Numbered from the stretch's first letter, positions 31,637-42,889 are shown. The stretch: DNA of 64,000 nucleotides from Noviherbaspirillum autotrophicum (GCF_000818395.1 NZ_JWJG01000028.1:3975051-4039050), one strand, 5' to 3'. The notes: generated by a model from the sequence alone, not told the origin. Numbers and translations are program-made.

Positions 31637-32422
31637 TCAGGCCGTTTTCTGGCGTACCTGCTCGAAAAAGCATACCGCGGCACTCGCCGCCACGTTTAGC
31701 GACTCCACCCCACCAAGATGTGGAATCGATACACGGCAGGAGGCCAAATCAAGCAACTCCTGTGACACGCCTTGCCCCTCATGGCCAAACAGCCATGCCA
31801 CCGGACGCTTCAGATCAAGATCATAAATCCGCTTTTCGGCATGTGAGCTGGTCGCTAATATCGGTACATGGGCGGAGCCCACCAGCAGTTGCAGATCCAC
31901 ATTGTCGAAGATATTAAGCAGGAAATGCGCGCCCATACCAGCGCGCAAAACCTTGGGCGACCATGCAAATACGGTGGTTTTGCTGCAGAAAACATCTTCG
32001 ATTCCTGCCGCAGCCGCGCTGCGTAGAATCGAACCAAGATTTCCCGGATCCTGCAGGTTATCGAGCAGCACTGCAGAGCGCGTCAAGTTTTCGGGTACGG
32101 CGAGATGCGGCGTATCGACCACAAACAACAGTCCGACACCGTGCTCAACCTGGCTCAATGGGTGAAAAAGCGATTCCGGCAGCACGATACACGGGACCTT
32201 TGCTACTTCGCAGCGCTGCACGATGGCAGCGGCTTCCGGATGTACAGCTGATCCTTCGCTGACAATGCAAAATAGCGGCAGCCTGCCATGCTGGAGATAG
32301 GCTTCGCACAAATGCACGCCATCGAGCAGCGTGCGTCCCGCCTTGCGCCGCGCCTGCGAACTCGACGCGAGCAGCTTCAATTCCTTGTACAGCGGATTCT
32401 CGCGCGATGAAATCGCCTTCAT
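31637..32422 (-). CDS. SpoU/TrmH-family RNA 2'-O-methyltransferase
   Basis: A 261-residue SPOUT methyltransferase that should add a methyl group to a ribose in rRNA or tRNA. The three SpoU motifs are present: [36 protein letters not shown] and [24 protein letters not shown]. The N-terminal 100 residues form the L30e-like substrate-binding domain ([15 protein letters not shown]). The exact target is unclear; RlmB-type enzymes are the nearest description. The ATG at 32422 overlaps the rnhB stop by four bases, making this the last gene of the long envelope operon. Confidence 0.9.
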   Translation of the reverse strand: MKAISSRENPLYKELKLLASSSQARRKAGRTLLDGVHLCEAYLQHGRLPLFCIVSEGSAVHPEAAAIVQRCEVAKVPCIVLPESLFHPLSQVEHGVGLLFVVDTPHLAVPENLTRSAVLLDNLQDPGNLGSILRSAAAAGIEDVFCSKTTVFAWSPKVLRAGMGAHFLLNIFDNVDLQLLVGSAHVPILATSSHAEKRIYDLDLKRPVAWLFGHEGQGVSQELLDLASCRVSIPHLGGVESLNVAASAAVCFFEQVRQKTA

Positions 32423-33069
32423 GCAAATTCCTTCCCGTCGCAAGCCCTGCCCTCTGGGCCGGCGGCGTCAAGCATTGCGCGAACCGGTGCATAGGATTTG
32501 CGGTGTACCGGCGTCACGCCATGCTCGCGCAGGCGCTCGAGGTGCAGCGCCGTGGGATACCCCTTATGCTGGTCGAATGCGTAATCCGGATACTGCCGGT
32601 GCAGCGCCAGCATGGAAGCATCGCGCGCCGTCTTTGCTAATATCGACGCGGCGGAAATGGCCGGGACCTTGTCATCGCCCTTGACGATGGCTTCGGAACG
32701 CAACGGCATCACCGGGCATCGGTTTCCGTCGACCAGCGCGAGCGTAGGCTGCAGCTTCAATCCTTCGATCGCACGCCGCATCGCCAATAGCGACGCCTGC
32801 AGGATGTTGATTTCGTCGATTTCAGCTTCGGTGCAGAAGGCAATCGACCATGCCAGCGCGTCGGACTTGATCTGCTCGGCTAGTGCTTCGCGCCGTGCTT
32901 CCGTCAGCTTCTTGGAGTCGCGCAGTCCGCCAATCGGCCTAGACGGATCGAGAATCACCGCCGCTGCGAACACGGCGCCGGCAAGCGGACCACGCCCGGC
33001 CTCATCCACGCCGCAAATCATTTCGCCCGCATAGTCGAACAGCGACAGACTGGCATCCTTTTTTTTCAT
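32419..33069 (-). CDS. rnhB: Ribonuclease HII
   Basis: RNase HII removes ribonucleotides from DNA and RNA-DNA hybrids, using a metal-bound acidic site. The 216-residue protein has the signature [12 protein letters not shown] with Asp22 and Glu23, [17 protein letters not shown], the [21 protein letters not shown] block, and [14 protein letters not shown] near the C-terminus. The ATG at 33069, MKKKD, overlaps the lpxB stop by four bases; the much longer open frame upstream is lpxB read in another frame. The neighbour downstream also overlaps by four, so three genes in a row are coupled. Confidence 0.95.
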   Translation of the reverse strand: MKKKDASLSLFDYAGEMICGVDEAGRGPLAGAVFAAAVILDPSRPIGGLRDSKKLTEARREALAEQIKSDALAWSIAFCTEAEIDEINILQASLLAMRRAIEGLKLQPTLALVDGNRCPVMPLRSEAIVKGDDKVPAISAASILAKTARDASMLALHRQYPDYAFDQHKGYPTALHLERLREHGVTPVHRKSYAPVRAMLDAAGPEGRACDGKEFA

Positions 33070-34229
33070 GTCAGCCGTTTTCCAATCAATTGCAACACTG
33101 CCTGCGCGCTCTCCTGGGCGGTATCGCGCAACAGCGAATGATGCATATCCGTAAAACGCTGGCGCAGGCGAGAACGGAGCGCATCGTCGCTCAACTGCGA
33201 CCACAATGCATCGGCCAGCGCCTGAGGCGTTGCCGCATCCTGAAGCAATTCTGGCACCACGAATTCCCGCGCGAGAATATTCGGCAACCCGATCCAGGGC
33301 TGGTATCCCATGTGGCGCAGGATATGCCACGATGCCCGCATCATCTTGTACGCAATCACCATCGGCTTCTTGAACAGAGCCACTTCCAGCGTCGCCGTTC
33401 CCGACGCCACCAGCACCGTATCCGCAGCCGCGATGGCTTCGTGCGAACGTCCGGCAACCAGCTGAATCGGAACATCGGCCAAACCTGCTTTTGATATCAG
33501 CTCAAGAAAATAGGCGCGCTGCTTTTCACCGGCCATCGGCACTACGAAACGGATCGACGGATCGCGTTGCGCCAACACCTTTGCTGCCTCAATGAAAGCG
33601 ACACTGTTGTACTTCAGCTCGGACATGCGGCTGCCTGGCAGGATGGCGACTACGCGCGCTGAGGCAGGTAAGCCAAGCGCCGCGCGGGCCGCGGCGACGT
33701 CCGGCTCCATCGGAATAACCTCGGCCAGCGGATAGCCGACATAGGTCACCGGAATTCCCGCCTTGCGGTAAATTTCCTCTTCAAATGGAAACACCACCAG
33801 CATGTGGGAAACGGCGCGCGCAATTTTCTTGATGCGTCCGCCGCGCCATGCCCAGATCGACGGGCTGATGAAATGCATGGTCGGAATGCCAGCGAGTTTC
33901 AGTTGCGCTTCGAGGCCGAAATTGAAATCGGGGGCATCGACACCGATGAAGGCGGCGGGCCTTTCCAGAAGCAATGCGTCGCGCAGCGCATTCTGAATGC
34001 CCTTGATTTCGCGATAGTGCGCAAGCACCTCGAACAGGCCGCGCACTGACAGCTTTTCCATGGGCCAGTCGCTGCGAAAGCCGTACTGCGCCATCTTCGG
34101 CCCGCCGATTCCATGGATATCGGCATTTGGCAAGTGCGGCCGCAGGCCAGACAGCAAGCGGCTAGCGAGCAGATCTCCGGACGTCTCGCCGGCGACCATC
34201 GCAAGGGATAACTCAGCGGATGATGCCAC
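33066..34229 (-). CDS. lpxB: Lipid-A-disaccharide synthase
   Basis: LpxB condenses UDP-2,3-diacylglucosamine with lipid X to make the lipid A disaccharide at the inner membrane. Features of this GT19 glycosyltransferase are [16 protein letters not shown] near the N-terminus, [38 protein letters not shown] and ASGTATLE. No ATG fits: the best start is a GTG at 34229, giving 387 residues (E. coli has 382) and a 17-base overlap with lpxA. The next in-frame ATG (34199) would cut into the conserved nucleotide-binding start. It overlaps rnhB by four bases downstream. Confidence 0.93.
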   Translation of the reverse strand: MASSAELSLAMVAGETSGDLLASRLLSGLRPHLPNADIHGIGGPKMAQYGFRSDWPMEKLSVRGLFEVLAHYREIKGIQNALRDALLLERPAAFIGVDAPDFNFGLEAQLKLAGIPTMHFISPSIWAWRGGRIKKIARAVSHMLVVFPFEEEIYRKAGIPVTYVGYPLAEVIPMEPDVAAARAALGLPASARVVAILPGSRMSELKYNSVAFIEAAKVLAQRDPSIRFVVPMAGEKQRAYFLELISKAGLADVPIQLVAGRSHEAIAAADTVLVASGTATLEVALFKKPMVIAYKMMRASWHILRHMGYQPWIGLPNILAREFVVPELLQDAATPQALADALWSQLSDDALRSRLRQRFTDMHHSLLRDTAQESAQAVLQLIGKRLT

Positions 34230-35001
34230 GGCTGCTATTTTCCACGAACTCGCGCAGCAGGCGGATCGAATCGGCCGCCGTCGGTGACTTGATTTCTTCC
34301 TGCGCCAGTGCAGCCTTAGCGTCGTCCAGCGACAAGCCGGCCCGGTAAACCAGCTTGTAGGCACGCTTGATGGCGGCGATATGTTCGGGCGTGAAACCGC
34401 GACGCTTCAGGCCTTCGGAATTGATCCCAGCAGGTACGGCGCGATTGCCGGCAGCCGTCACGAATGGCGGGACATCCTGGCTCACGGCAGCGGTAAAAGC
34501 GGTCATTGCATGGGCGCCGACATGACAGAACTGATGAATGGTCGTAAATCCGCCTAAAAACACCCAGTCGGCCAAATGCACGTGGCCGGCAAGTGTCACG
34601 TTGTTTGCCAAAATGATGTTGCTGCCCAGTTGGCAGTCGTGCGCGATATGGACATACGCCATGATCCAGTTATCGCTGGCGATTCGCGTGGCTCCTGCAT
34701 CCTGTGCCGTGCCGAGATTGAAAGTGCAGAACTCGCGGATCGTGTTACGGTCGCCGATCTCCAGAAGGGTCGGCTCGCCCTTGTATTTTTTATCCTGAGG
34801 TGCCGCGCCGATCGACGAAAACTGGAAGAAAGTGTTGTCGCAACCGATCGTTGTGTGTCCCTCGATGACGACGTGCGGGCCCACCTTGGTCCGCGCGCCG
34901 ATCTTGACGTGCGGCCCGATGAGCGAATACGCGCCAATCTCGACCGAATCGTCGAGCTCCGCCTTCGCGTCGACGATGGCGGTCGGATGAATGTTGGCCA
35001 T
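34213..35001 (-). CDS. lpxA: UDP-N-acetylglucosamine acyltransferase
   Basis: LpxA transfers a hydroxyacyl chain from acyl carrier protein to the 3-OH of UDP-GlcNAc, the first step of lipid A synthesis. The 262 residues equal the E. coli length. The left-handed beta-helix hexapeptide repeats fill the first 190 residues, the catalytic histidine is in IAHDCQLG (around residue 121), and the C-terminal helical part has [20 protein letters not shown]. The ATG at 35001 shares one base with the fabZ stop codon (TAATG), and the gene overlaps lpxB by 17 bases. Confidence 0.97.
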   Translation of the reverse strand: MANIHPTAIVDAKAELDDSVEIGAYSLIGPHVKIGARTKVGPHVVIEGHTTIGCDNTFFQFSSIGAAPQDKKYKGEPTLLEIGDRNTIREFCTFNLGTAQDAGATRIASDNWIMAYVHIAHDCQLGSNIILANNVTLAGHVHLADWVFLGGFTTIHQFCHVGAHAMTAFTAAVSQDVPPFVTAAGNRAVPAGINSEGLKRRGFTPEHIAAIKRAYKLVYRAGLSLDDAKAALAQEEIKSPTAADSIRLLREFVENSSRGIIR

Positions 35002-35471
35002 TACTGCCCCGCAGGCTGGCTGGCGTCGGTTGCGCTGCGCATGGTGCACATCAGGTCTGCTTCCACTGCCGTCTGGCCATCGACCGTTGCCACTGCCTTG
35101 TATTTCCAGATGCCGCGCGAGGTGCGCAGGATCTCGACTTGCATCTTCAATTGATCACCCGGTTCCACGGGGCGTTTGAAACGGGCGCCGTCAATGCCGA
35201 CAAAATACACCACGCTGTTCTCATCCGGCTTTTGTCCCATCGTCAGGAACGACAACAAAGCCGCCGTCTGCGCCATTGCCTCGATCATCAATACACCAGG
35301 CATCACTGGCTTGTGCGGAAAATGCCCGTTGAAAAATTCTTCATTCGCAGTAACGTTCTTGATCGCAGTAATTGATTTACCGGATTCCCATTCCAGCACA
35401 CGGTCGACCAACAGTAATGGATAGCGATGCGGAAGATACTGTTTGATTTGATTAATATCGAGAGTTTTCAT
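35001..35471 (-). CDS. fabZ: 3-hydroxyacyl-[acyl-carrier-protein] dehydratase
   Basis: FabZ dehydrates 3-hydroxyacyl-ACP in fatty acid elongation and so competes with LpxA and LpxD for the same substrate. The hot-dog fold of 156 residues has the catalytic His50 ([13 protein letters not shown]) and Glu64 (MIEAMAQ). The opening [17 protein letters not shown] is typical. Its start shares one base with the lpxD stop, and its stop one base with the lpxA start, so the three genes are tightly linked, which may balance membrane phospholipid against lipid A. Confidence 0.97.
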   Translation of the reverse strand: MKTLDINQIKQYLPHRYPLLLVDRVLEWESGKSITAIKNVTANEEFFNGHFPHKPVMPGVLMIEAMAQTAALLSFLTMGQKPDENSVVYFVGIDGARFKRPVEPGDQLKMQVEILRTSRGIWKYKAVATVDGQTAVEADLMCTMRSATDASQPAGQ

Positions 35472-36520
35472 TACTTTTTTTCGATGAGCAATTTGATTGT
35501 TTTTTCCAGCTCGCGGATTTTCTCACGCATCGTCCCCAAATTGCGCACAATCGCAGCCGATTTTTCCCATTCCGCGTTCTTGGCGAGCGGGTAGAAGCCC
35601 GTGTATTGGCCAGGCTCCATGATCGAACGCGAGACCATGCTGCCCGACGAAATATGGACGTTGTCGACGATGGTTAAATGGCCGAGCACCATTGCGGCAC
35701 CGCCGAAGGTGCAATATTTGCCAATCTTCGCGCTGCCTGCGACGCCCACACAGCCAGCCATCGCGGTATGTGCGCCGATGTGGCAGTTATGGCCGATCTG
35801 GATCTGGTTGTCGAGCTTGACGCCGTCTTCGATTACGGTATCAGCCAGCGCACCGCGATCGACTGTGGTGTTGGCACCGATTTCGACATCATTGCCGATT
35901 ACGACACGCCCGATTTGGGGGATCTTGACCCAGGCACCCTTTTCCTTGGCAAAGCCAAATCCGTCTGCGCCGATCACCGCACCAGAATGAACGATGCCGC
36001 GTTCGCCGATTTCACAGCCGGCGTGGAAGGTGACATTGGCGAAAAAATGCGTATCAGCGCCAACCCGCCCATTGCGTCCGACAAAGCATCCTGCATCGAT
36101 AATCGCCCGTTTGCCAATGATAGCGCCGGCTTCGATCGTCGCATGCGGGCCCACATAAGCATCCGCCGAAACTTTTGCTTCCGGATGCACGCTCGCTTGC
36201 GGATCGATGCCGGGAACTACCGGGATGGCATTCTGCTCCGCGAACAATTGTGCGATACGCGCAAAATACGCGTAAGGATTATCCGTGACGATACGCGCGC
36301 CCTTGTACGTCGAGCTGACGGCTGCGTCGTCGGGCGCTGACAGAATCAGCGCTGCAGCCTTGGTTTGCGCTGCCTGCGCGCGCAGCTTGGGATTGGAAAG
36401 AAATGTGATGTGGGACGCGTTTGCGTCGTCCAGCGGTGCGATGCCAAATACTTCTGTTTCAGCATCGCCTATCAGTTGGCCTCCCAAGCGTTCGACCAAT
36501 TTTCCCAGCCGAGTGCTCAT
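35471..36520 (-). CDS. lpxD: UDP-3-O-(3-hydroxyacyl)glucosamine N-acyltransferase
   Basis: LpxD adds the N-linked hydroxyacyl chain in the third step of lipid A synthesis. The 349-residue protein has the N-terminal uridine-binding domain (about 1-100), a left-handed beta-helix of hexapeptide repeats (about 105-300), the catalytic His region in [15 protein letters not shown], and a C-terminal helix (about 318-348, [16 protein letters not shown]) that binds carrier protein. It follows skp by 17 bases, and its stop shares a base with the fabZ start. Confidence 0.96.
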   Translation of the reverse strand: MSTRLGKLVERLGGQLIGDAETEVFGIAPLDDANASHITFLSNPKLRAQAAQTKAAALILSAPDDAAVSSTYKGARIVTDNPYAYFARIAQLFAEQNAIPVVPGIDPQASVHPEAKVSADAYVGPHATIEAGAIIGKRAIIDAGCFVGRNGRVGADTHFFANVTFHAGCEIGERGIVHSGAVIGADGFGFAKEKGAWVKIPQIGRVVIGNDVEIGANTTVDRGALADTVIEDGVKLDNQIQIGHNCHIGAHTAMAGCVGVAGSAKIGKYCTFGGAAMVLGHLTIVDNVHISSGSMVSRSIMEPGQYTGFYPLAKNAEWEKSAAIVRNLGTMREKIRELEKTIKLLIEKK

Positions 36521-36537
36521 TGTGGCCTTCCTCTTGA

Positions 36538-37053
36538 TTATTTGTTGAGCGCCTTCAGGACCTTGTCGGTGATATCGATGCGCGGACTGGCGTAGACAGC
36601 TTCCTGGAACACGATATCGTACTTTTCCGCTTCGGCGATCTGCTTGATCACCTTGTTGGTTTTTTCCAGCACCGTCGCAAGCTCTTCATTGCGTCGCTGG
36701 TTCAAATCCTCTCGGAATTCACGCTGCTTGCGCTGGAAATCCTTGTCCATGTCAGCCAAATCGCGCTGGCGCCTCACTCGATCAGAATCAGACAGCACGG
36801 CGGCATCCTTATCCAGCTTTTCCGACATGGCTTTCAGTCGTGCCGCCAAGTCCTGCAACTCCTTGTCGCGCCGCGAAAATTCCTGCTCGATTTTTGACTG
36901 CGCTGCTTTAGCCGGAGCTGCTTCCCGGAAAATCCGCTCGGTGCTGACGAATCCGATTTTGGATTCTTGCGCCTGCACATTACTCAAGGGGAGCATGCAG
37001 AGCGCAAACAGCGCCATGAGCCGAGAGGGTGTCGTTATTTTATTGAAAGACAT
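36538..37053 (-). CDS. skp: Periplasmic chaperone Skp/OmpH
   Basis: Skp is a trimeric periplasmic holdase that carries unfolded outer-membrane proteins from Sec to the BAM complex. The 171-residue protein has a signal peptide (to about residue 29, ending VQAQ), then the short KIGFVSTERIFRE strand and two long charged coiled-coil arms, then VFQEAVYASPRIDITDKVLKAL. I prefer the ATG at 37053, with GGAG ten bases upstream, over the one three codons earlier, where the GGAG is almost touching. It lies between bamA and lpxD as in most proteobacteria. Confidence 0.94.
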   Translation of the reverse strand: MSFNKITTPSRLMALFALCMLPLSNVQAQESKIGFVSTERIFREAAPAKAAQSKIEQEFSRRDKELQDLAARLKAMSEKLDKDAAVLSDSDRVRRQRDLADMDKDFQRKQREFREDLNQRRNEELATVLEKTNKVIKQIAEAEKYDIVFQEAVYASPRIDITDKVLKALNK

Positions 37054-37094
37054 CAAGGTCATTCTCCGCAGATCAAATTGCCATTATGCCATTA

Positions 37095-39446
37095 TTAGAA
37101 GCCGGTACCCAATTGGAACTGGAACGCCTGCTTCCTGTCTTCGGGCTTCGCATTTAGGGGCTTGCCATAACTAAGCTTCAGCGGGCCGATTGGCGATACC
37201 CAGCTGATACCGATACCCGCCGAATAGCGCAATTCGGACATCTTGATTTTCTCGCCTTCGCCGAACACATTGCCGCCATCCAGATAGGTGAACCAGCGCA
37301 GGGTACGGTCGTTGCCCGATCCCGGGAACGGGAACTGCAACTCGGCGTTCGCAATAATACGCGAGGTGCCGCCCAGAGGGTCGCCGTTCGTAGCCTTCGT
37401 CGCGGCGGAGCCCAGCGATGAGCCCTCATAACCACGTACCGAGCCAATACCGCCCGCATAGAAATTCTTGAAGATCGGGTATGGCTTTCCGCCGAAGCCA
37501 TGACCATAATCCAGCTCACCATTTAATGCCAGTGTAATGGTGCGGAACAAGGGCTTGAAGTACTGGTGCTGATAAATTGCGCGGTAATACTTCAGCGTTC
37601 CCACCGGCGCGATTTCAAAGTTAGCGCGCTGGTAGCGGCCGACCGACGGCACAAGCGCGCTGTCACGGCTGTCGCGCTGCCATGCGACTGTCAACGGGAA
37701 GCTGGTGGTATTGGCGTTGGTGCCGTCGCCAAAATCCTTTACGTATGTTTGATATAGCTCTGGGCTCTGATTGTGATTCGGGTCGCCTGCAGCAAAAGTT
37801 TCCACCCTCGTCTTCTCGACACCCAGTCCGAAAAACACCGTATCGACTTCCGAGAAAGGCACACCGAACCGGACATTGCCGCCAGTAGTGCGTACGACAT
37901 AGTCACCGCTATTGACCTCAGGCGGGCGCGTGGTGCGCAGGAAGAGTTCATAACTGCGGCTCACGCCATCGTCGGTAAAGTAGGGATTGGTCTGCGACAC
38001 CGCAATTGTCCGGTTGCGGCTGCTGGTATTGACGTCGATGCCGAGCGTGTTGCCGCTGCCGAACGCATTGGCCTGCTGAATCGAGCCTGTCAGCGTCAAT
38101 TTCTCGCTACTCGAAAAGCCTGCACCAAGCAGGATATTTCCAGTCGGCTTCTCGGCGACTGTCATGTTGACATCGACCTGGTCAGTACTCCCCGGAACTT
38201 CCGGCGTTTCAATATTCACTTCCTTGAAGTAGCCAAGACGATCGACACGGTCGCGCGACAGCCTGATCTTTTCTCCGTCGTACCATGAGTCTTCGAATTG
38301 ACGGAATTCGCGGCGAATCACCTCGTCGCGCGTCTTGGTATTGCCGGCGATGCTAATGCGACGCACATAGACTCGTTTCCCCGGATCGATAAGCACCGTG
38401 AAGCCCACTTCCTTCTTCTCGCGATTGATTTCCGGGTTGGCATTTACGTTCGCGAATGCATAACCGAAGTTACCCATGCGCTCGGAAATTTTTTTCACGC
38501 TTTCGGCGAGCTTTTCACCGGAATAGACATCGCCTTTTTTCAACTCAACCAGCGACTTCAGTTCCTGCTCGCGTCCGAACATCTCACCTTCCAGCTTGAC
38601 GTCACCGACGGTGAACTTGTCCCCTTCATTGATGTTGATCGTGATGTAGATGTCTTTCTTGTCCGGCGTGATCGACACTTGGGTCGACTCTACCTGCATC
38701 TCCAGATAGCCCCGATTCAGGTAGAACGAGCGCAAGGTTTCTATGTCGCCGGTCAGCTTTTGCTTGGAGTACTGGTCCGCCTTGGTATACCAAGTGAACC
38801 ATCCAGGCGTCCTCAGGTTCAGCAGACCGCGCAGCTCGCTGTCGGAAAAGGCTTTGTTGCCTACAATGTTGATCTGCTTGATGCGGGAAACCTCGCCTTC
38901 GTCCACGACGAAGTTGATATTCACGCGGTTGCGCTCGACCGGTGTTACAGTGGTCGTAATCTGCACGCCGTACAGGCCACGGGACAAATATTGTCGCTTG
39001 AGCTCCTGCTCGGCTCGATCAAGCAGCGCCTTATCGAAAATGCGCGATTCACCCAGGCCGATTTCCTTGAGCGCCTTGGTCAGCTGATCCTTGTCGAATT
39101 CCTTCACACCGGAAAAATCGACGCTGGCAATCGCAGGACGTTCTTCCACCGACACCACCAGCACGTCGCCCTCGACTTCGATGCGCACATCTTTGAAAAA
39201 CCCGGTCGCATACAATGCTTTGATCGCGGCAGCGCCCTTTTCATCAGTATAGACCTCACCCACCCGTACTGGCAGGTAGCTGAAAATCGTCCCAGCTTCG
39301 GTGCGCTGAATTCCCTCGACGCGGATATCCTTGACGGTGAACGGCTCTACAGCCAGCGCATGGCCGGTGCAAAGAGTGAAGGCGGCAATGGCGATTAAGC
39401 GGCGGGCAAAAAGCGGCTGAGAAAAACGCTCGGAATGTAATTTCAT
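37095..39446 (-). CDS. bamA: Outer membrane protein assembly factor BamA
   Basis: BamA is the essential Omp85 core that folds beta-barrels into the outer membrane. The 783-residue protein has a signal peptide ending in HALA (about residue 32), five POTRA domains (about 35-430), and a 16-strand barrel (430-783) with the VRGYEGSSLG loop motif, and it ends in an aromatic residue in FQLGTGF. It lies 32 bases before skp and 53 after rseP in transcription order, the conserved rseP-bamA-skp arrangement. In E. coli rseP and bamA are under SigmaE control; I cannot confirm an internal promoter here. Confidence 0.97.
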   Translation of the reverse strand: MKLHSERFSQPLFARRLIAIAAFTLCTGHALAVEPFTVKDIRVEGIQRTEAGTIFSYLPVRVGEVYTDEKGAAAIKALYATGFFKDVRIEVEGDVLVVSVEERPAIASVDFSGVKEFDKDQLTKALKEIGLGESRIFDKALLDRAEQELKRQYLSRGLYGVQITTTVTPVERNRVNINFVVDEGEVSRIKQINIVGNKAFSDSELRGLLNLRTPGWFTWYTKADQYSKQKLTGDIETLRSFYLNRGYLEMQVESTQVSITPDKKDIYITININEGDKFTVGDVKLEGEMFGREQELKSLVELKKGDVYSGEKLAESVKKISERMGNFGYAFANVNANPEINREKKEVGFTVLIDPGKRVYVRRISIAGNTKTRDEVIRREFRQFEDSWYDGEKIRLSRDRVDRLGYFKEVNIETPEVPGSTDQVDVNMTVAEKPTGNILLGAGFSSSEKLTLTGSIQQANAFGSGNTLGIDVNTSSRNRTIAVSQTNPYFTDDGVSRSYELFLRTTRPPEVNSGDYVVRTTGGNVRFGVPFSEVDTVFFGLGVEKTRVETFAAGDPNHNQSPELYQTYVKDFGDGTNANTTSFPLTVAWQRDSRDSALVPSVGRYQRANFEIAPVGTLKYYRAIYQHQYFKPLFRTITLALNGELDYGHGFGGKPYPIFKNFYAGGIGSVRGYEGSSLGSAATKATNGDPLGGTSRIIANAELQFPFPGSGNDRTLRWFTYLDGGNVFGEGEKIKMSELRYSAGIGISWVSPIGPLKLSYGKPLNAKPEDRKQAFQFQLGTGF

Positions 39447-39499
39447 CGGTTCTTTATTATCAATATTCTCGCCGGGCAGGCCGTGCGATGGGCACAGGC

Positions 39500-40867
39500 T
39501 CAGGACATGAGCCGGATGATGTCGTTAAAGACGGCGACCGCCATCAAGGTCATCAATATGCCCACCCCGGCACGCTGGGCCAGTTCGCCAACCCGCTCGG
39601 GAATGGCTCGGCCAGTCAAAACTTCCAGCGCATAATACAGTAAAAGCCCCCCGTCTAAAACCGGGATGGGGAGCAGGTTCATGACTCCCAAGCTGATACT
39701 GATAAACGCAATGAAGCTGAGATAGCTGATCATGCCGATGCGTGCAGTTTGCCCCGCATAATCCGCAATCGTGATTGGCCCGGTGACGTTCCTCCAAGAA
39801 ACCTCACCGATAAGCATTTTACCAAGCATCTTGAGCGTTAGCGTGCTGGTTTCCCAGGTTTTCTTGATTGCTTTTCCGATTGCAGCCAATGGCTGGTCGC
39901 TGGCAATGATCATTTCCGGAGCAAGCGGCACTTCCGTCCCGATGCGTCCAATCGTCTGGTTATTCTTGCTGTACGATTCCGGCGTTACAGCGACACCGAA
40001 TTCCTTTCCATTGCGCTGGCCGTGAATGAGCAATGGCTTTCCCGGTGACGACCTGACCAGCTCCACAAATGCGAGGCCGTCGGCAACCGCTGTACCATTT
40101 ACGTCAAGGATTAGATCCCCCTCTTTCAAACCTGCTTGCATTGCCGGTCCATCCGTGACGATGCGCCCCAGAACCGGACGCGGCCGCGCTAGATCGATGC
40201 CAAGCTTCCCCAGGAAGTCGCCCTCCAGGTCAGAGGTGGAAAGGCTATCGAGATTAAGCGTCTTCGTATCCAGCAGATTGCCCTTTGAAGGGCCGGGATT
40301 CGGACGCTGAATATCCAGCCTCGCCTGCTTGCCTTCCACCGCCAGTTGTAGCAACCTCCAGCGCAGGTCAGACCAGAGGCGGATTGGCTCGCCATTGACG
40401 GCAGTAACCAACTCCCCCCCGCGCAATCCAGCTTGGTATGCCGCTGTATTTTCGGGAACGGCGCGCAGTCTTGCGGTTGGTTCCGGAATGCCGTAGCTGT
40501 ACAGACCGGCAAACAGCACGATCGCCAGCACGAAATTGGCGAACGGCCCCGCCGCAACGATCGCAATCCGTTTCCATACCGATTGCCGGGTGAACTCTCG
40601 CGTCAGCTCCTCGGGCGACAGCTTGGCCAAGTCCTGCTCGCGTGCGTCGAGCATTTTGACGTAACCGCCAAAAGGCAGGATTGAAAGCGCCCATTCAGTT
40701 TGATCGGGGCCGAGACGGCGCGAATAAACGATACGTCCCATCCCAACCGAAAAACGCAGGACTTTGACGCCGCACCAGCGCGCCACCCAGTAGTGTCCCA
40801 GCTCGTGCACGATAATCAGCACGCCGAGCGCGACGAAGAACGCGATCAGAGTCTGCAGCAGAGTCAT
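39500..40867 (-). CDS. rseP: Site-2 protease RseP (intramembrane zinc metalloprotease)
   Basis: RseP cuts anti-sigma factor RseA within the inner membrane to release SigmaE, and clears signal-peptide remnants. The zinc site HELGH lies at residues 21-25 in the first helix, and the third ligand is in PIPVLDGGLLLYY near the C-terminus. Two PDZ domains (about 110-200 and 205-300) sit between, with the GLKEGDLILDVNG segment typical of PDZ. Four membrane helices fit the 455-residue protein. The gene lies between dxr and bamA, 11 bases after dxr. Confidence 0.96.
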   Translation of the reverse strand: MTLLQTLIAFFVALGVLIIVHELGHYWVARWCGVKVLRFSVGMGRIVYSRRLGPDQTEWALSILPFGGYVKMLDAREQDLAKLSPEELTREFTRQSVWKRIAIVAAGPFANFVLAIVLFAGLYSYGIPEPTARLRAVPENTAAYQAGLRGGELVTAVNGEPIRLWSDLRWRLLQLAVEGKQARLDIQRPNPGPSKGNLLDTKTLNLDSLSTSDLEGDFLGKLGIDLARPRPVLGRIVTDGPAMQAGLKEGDLILDVNGTAVADGLAFVELVRSSPGKPLLIHGQRNGKEFGVAVTPESYSKNNQTIGRIGTEVPLAPEMIIASDQPLAAIGKAIKKTWETSTLTLKMLGKMLIGEVSWRNVTGPITIADYAGQTARIGMISYLSFIAFISISLGVMNLLPIPVLDGGLLLYYALEVLTGRAIPERVGELAQRAGVGILMTLMAVAVFNDIIRLMS

Positions 40868-40878
40868 GTTTTCAGCAA

Positions 40879-42048
40879 TTAGTGAATAAGCGCCTGAGCC
40901 GCCTCGCGGGCACGACGGTCTTGCTCAAGCAAGCCTTCAACATCTCCGGCTTCGCCGTGCGGCACTTGATCCATGACCTGCGTAATCACGCGGTCAATGG
41001 CACGGAAGCCTATTTTTCGATCCAGAAATGCTTCGACAGCAACTTCATTGGCTGCGTTCAGTATAGCGGGGGCCGATCCCGCCGCCAACAAAGCATCGTA
41101 GGCTAACTTGAGACAAGGGAAACGCTCGAAATCAGGCCGTTGAAACACGAGCTGTCCGATTTGCGCAAGATCGAGCGCAGCAACACCGGATTCAATCCGT
41201 TCCGGATACGCAAGGGCATGCGCGATCGGCGTACGCATGTCCGGATTGCCCAGTTGCGCCAGAACCGAACCGTCGATGTACGACACCATCGAGTGAATCA
41301 CGCTCTGCGGGTGAATCACCACCTCGATCTGCTTGGCGGCAGCACCGAACAGCCAGTGCGCCTCGATAACTTCAAGACCTTTGTTCATCATAGTGGCAGA
41401 GTCCACGGAAATTTTCCGCCCCATGACCCAGTTTGGGTGGGCGACTGCCTCTTCCGGGGTGACGCTTTCCAACGTTTCAACTGCGCGCTTGAGGAAAGGC
41501 CCGCCGGAGGCGGTTAACAGTACCTTGGCGACACCATGCTGTTCTGGAGTACGGCGATATTCCTGAGGTAAGCACTGGAAAATCGCGTTATGTTCGCTAT
41601 CTATTGGCAACAACGCTGCGCCACTTTGCGCGATAGCATCCATGAACAGACGCCCAGACATTACCAGCGCTTCTTTATTGGCAAGCAATATCTTTTTTCC
41701 GGCATGCGCCGCTGCTAGAGTCGGCGCAAGCCCTGCCGCACCGACGATGGCAGCCATAACCGCGTTGCATCCAGGTGCGCTTGCTACGGCGCACAAGGCT
41801 GCCTCACCATACTCGACTGCTGTTTTTACGCCTTTTTCACGCAACATCATGGATAACGCCTGCGCCGCCTGAGCAGAGCCGACGACCGCCACTTCAGGCT
41901 TGAAACGCTCGCATTGCGCAGCAAGCTCCTCCACACGCCGGTGCGCGGTCAATGCATACACGCGATATCGCTCTGGATGGCGCGCGAGCACATCCAGCGT
42001 GGAAACACCAATCGAACCTGTCGCGCCGAGTATCGTAATATGCTGCAT
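40879..42048 (-). CDS. dxr: 1-deoxy-D-xylulose-5-phosphate reductoisomerase
   Basis: Dxr (IspC) rearranges and reduces DXP to methylerythritol phosphate with NADPH, the committed step of the isoprenoid pathway and so of undecaprenyl phosphate made by the neighbour uppS. The N-terminal ILGATGSIG is the NADPH loop; the metal-binding and catalytic segment is [43 protein letters not shown] is also diagnostic. The ATG at 42048 gives 389 residues; the in-frame start at 42087 would overlap cdsA and add 13 atypical residues. Confidence 0.96.
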   Translation of the reverse strand: MQHITILGATGSIGVSTLDVLARHPERYRVYALTAHRRVEELAAQCERFKPEVAVVGSAQAAQALSMMLREKGVKTAVEYGEAALCAVASAPGCNAVMAAIVGAAGLAPTLAAAHAGKKILLANKEALVMSGRLFMDAIAQSGAALLPIDSEHNAIFQCLPQEYRRTPEQHGVAKVLLTASGGPFLKRAVETLESVTPEEAVAHPNWVMGRKISVDSATMMNKGLEVIEAHWLFGAAAKQIEVVIHPQSVIHSMVSYIDGSVLAQLGNPDMRTPIAHALAYPERIESGVAALDLAQIGQLVFQRPDFERFPCLKLAYDALLAAGSAPAILNAANEVAVEAFLDRKIGFRAIDRVITQVMDQVPHGEAGDVEGLLEQDRRAREAAQALIH

Positions 42049-42070
42049 CCAGCCGCTACCTATCTCTATC

Positions 42071-42889
42071 CTAAAGCCATGAATCAATCAGGATCGCCAA
42101 TGGAAGCGTCGGTATCAACGCGTCGATTCGGTCCAATACACCACCATGTCCCGGCAACAGATTGCTGCTGTCCTTCATTGACGCGCGACGCTTGAGCTGC
42201 GATTCAAACAAATCGCCGACAATACTCGCCGCGACTAGCAATGTCATTACTGCGGCAAATCCTGCCCAGCCCCATTTCATCTGGACTCGAGCCGGGAAGG
42301 TATCGGCAAGCGCTGGATACAAGGTTGTGGCAGCCGTAATCATGAGCACCGCAAGCCATCCTCCGATCGCCCCTTCCCAGGATTTTCCTGGAGAAATCGA
42401 TGGTGCTAGCTTGTGCCTGCCAAATGCCTTGCCGGAAAAATAAGCCCCAATGTCAGCAATCCAGACCAGCGCCATTACAGAAAGCAGGTATTGTGGTGAA
42501 TGCTGGAACAATACTGCAATGGCAAGAAAGCACCCGAGGATCGCGATGCCATAAATTCCATTGAGCAGTCGATTGTTAACACTTCCCGCCTCGGGCAAAC
42601 CGACTACCAGCGAGGGGGTCAGGCGAAACACCCACACCGCAGCGCACAAACCGAACAGCAAATTCACCCGGGACAGGTCACCCTTGAATACGATGAAGAC
42701 GAATGCGACACTCCACAATATCGCACCGATTACAGGCCGCCGGTTCTGGAATAGACGAAAGCACTCCCAAGCAGCCGCGCCGAAAAAAGCTGCTGCGACC
42801 AAAGCAAAGAAGATAAACGATTGGGAAAACAAGACCGACAGCAGTACCGCCAGCAAAATTACCGCAGTAATAATCCGCGTCTTAAGCAT
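42071..42889 (-). CDS. cdsA: Phosphatidate cytidylyltransferase
   Basis: CdsA makes CDP-diacylglycerol, precursor of all phospholipids, in the inner membrane. The 272-residue protein has about eight hydrophobic helices and ends with the family signature around [29 protein letters not shown]. Its start codon shares one base with the uppS stop codon (TAATG), so translation is probably coupled. It is followed by dxr after 22 bases. Confidence 0.95.
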   Translation of the reverse strand: MLKTRIITAVILLAVLLSVLFSQSFIFFALVAAAFFGAAAWECFRLFQNRRPVIGAILWSVAFVFIVFKGDLSRVNLLFGLCAAVWVFRLTPSLVVGLPEAGSVNNRLLNGIYGIAILGCFLAIAVLFQHSPQYLLSVMALVWIADIGAYFSGKAFGRHKLAPSISPGKSWEGAIGGWLAVLMITAATTLYPALADTFPARVQMKWGWAGFAAVMTLLVAASIVGDLFESQLKRRASMKDSSNLLPGHGGVLDRIDALIPTLPLAILIDSWL

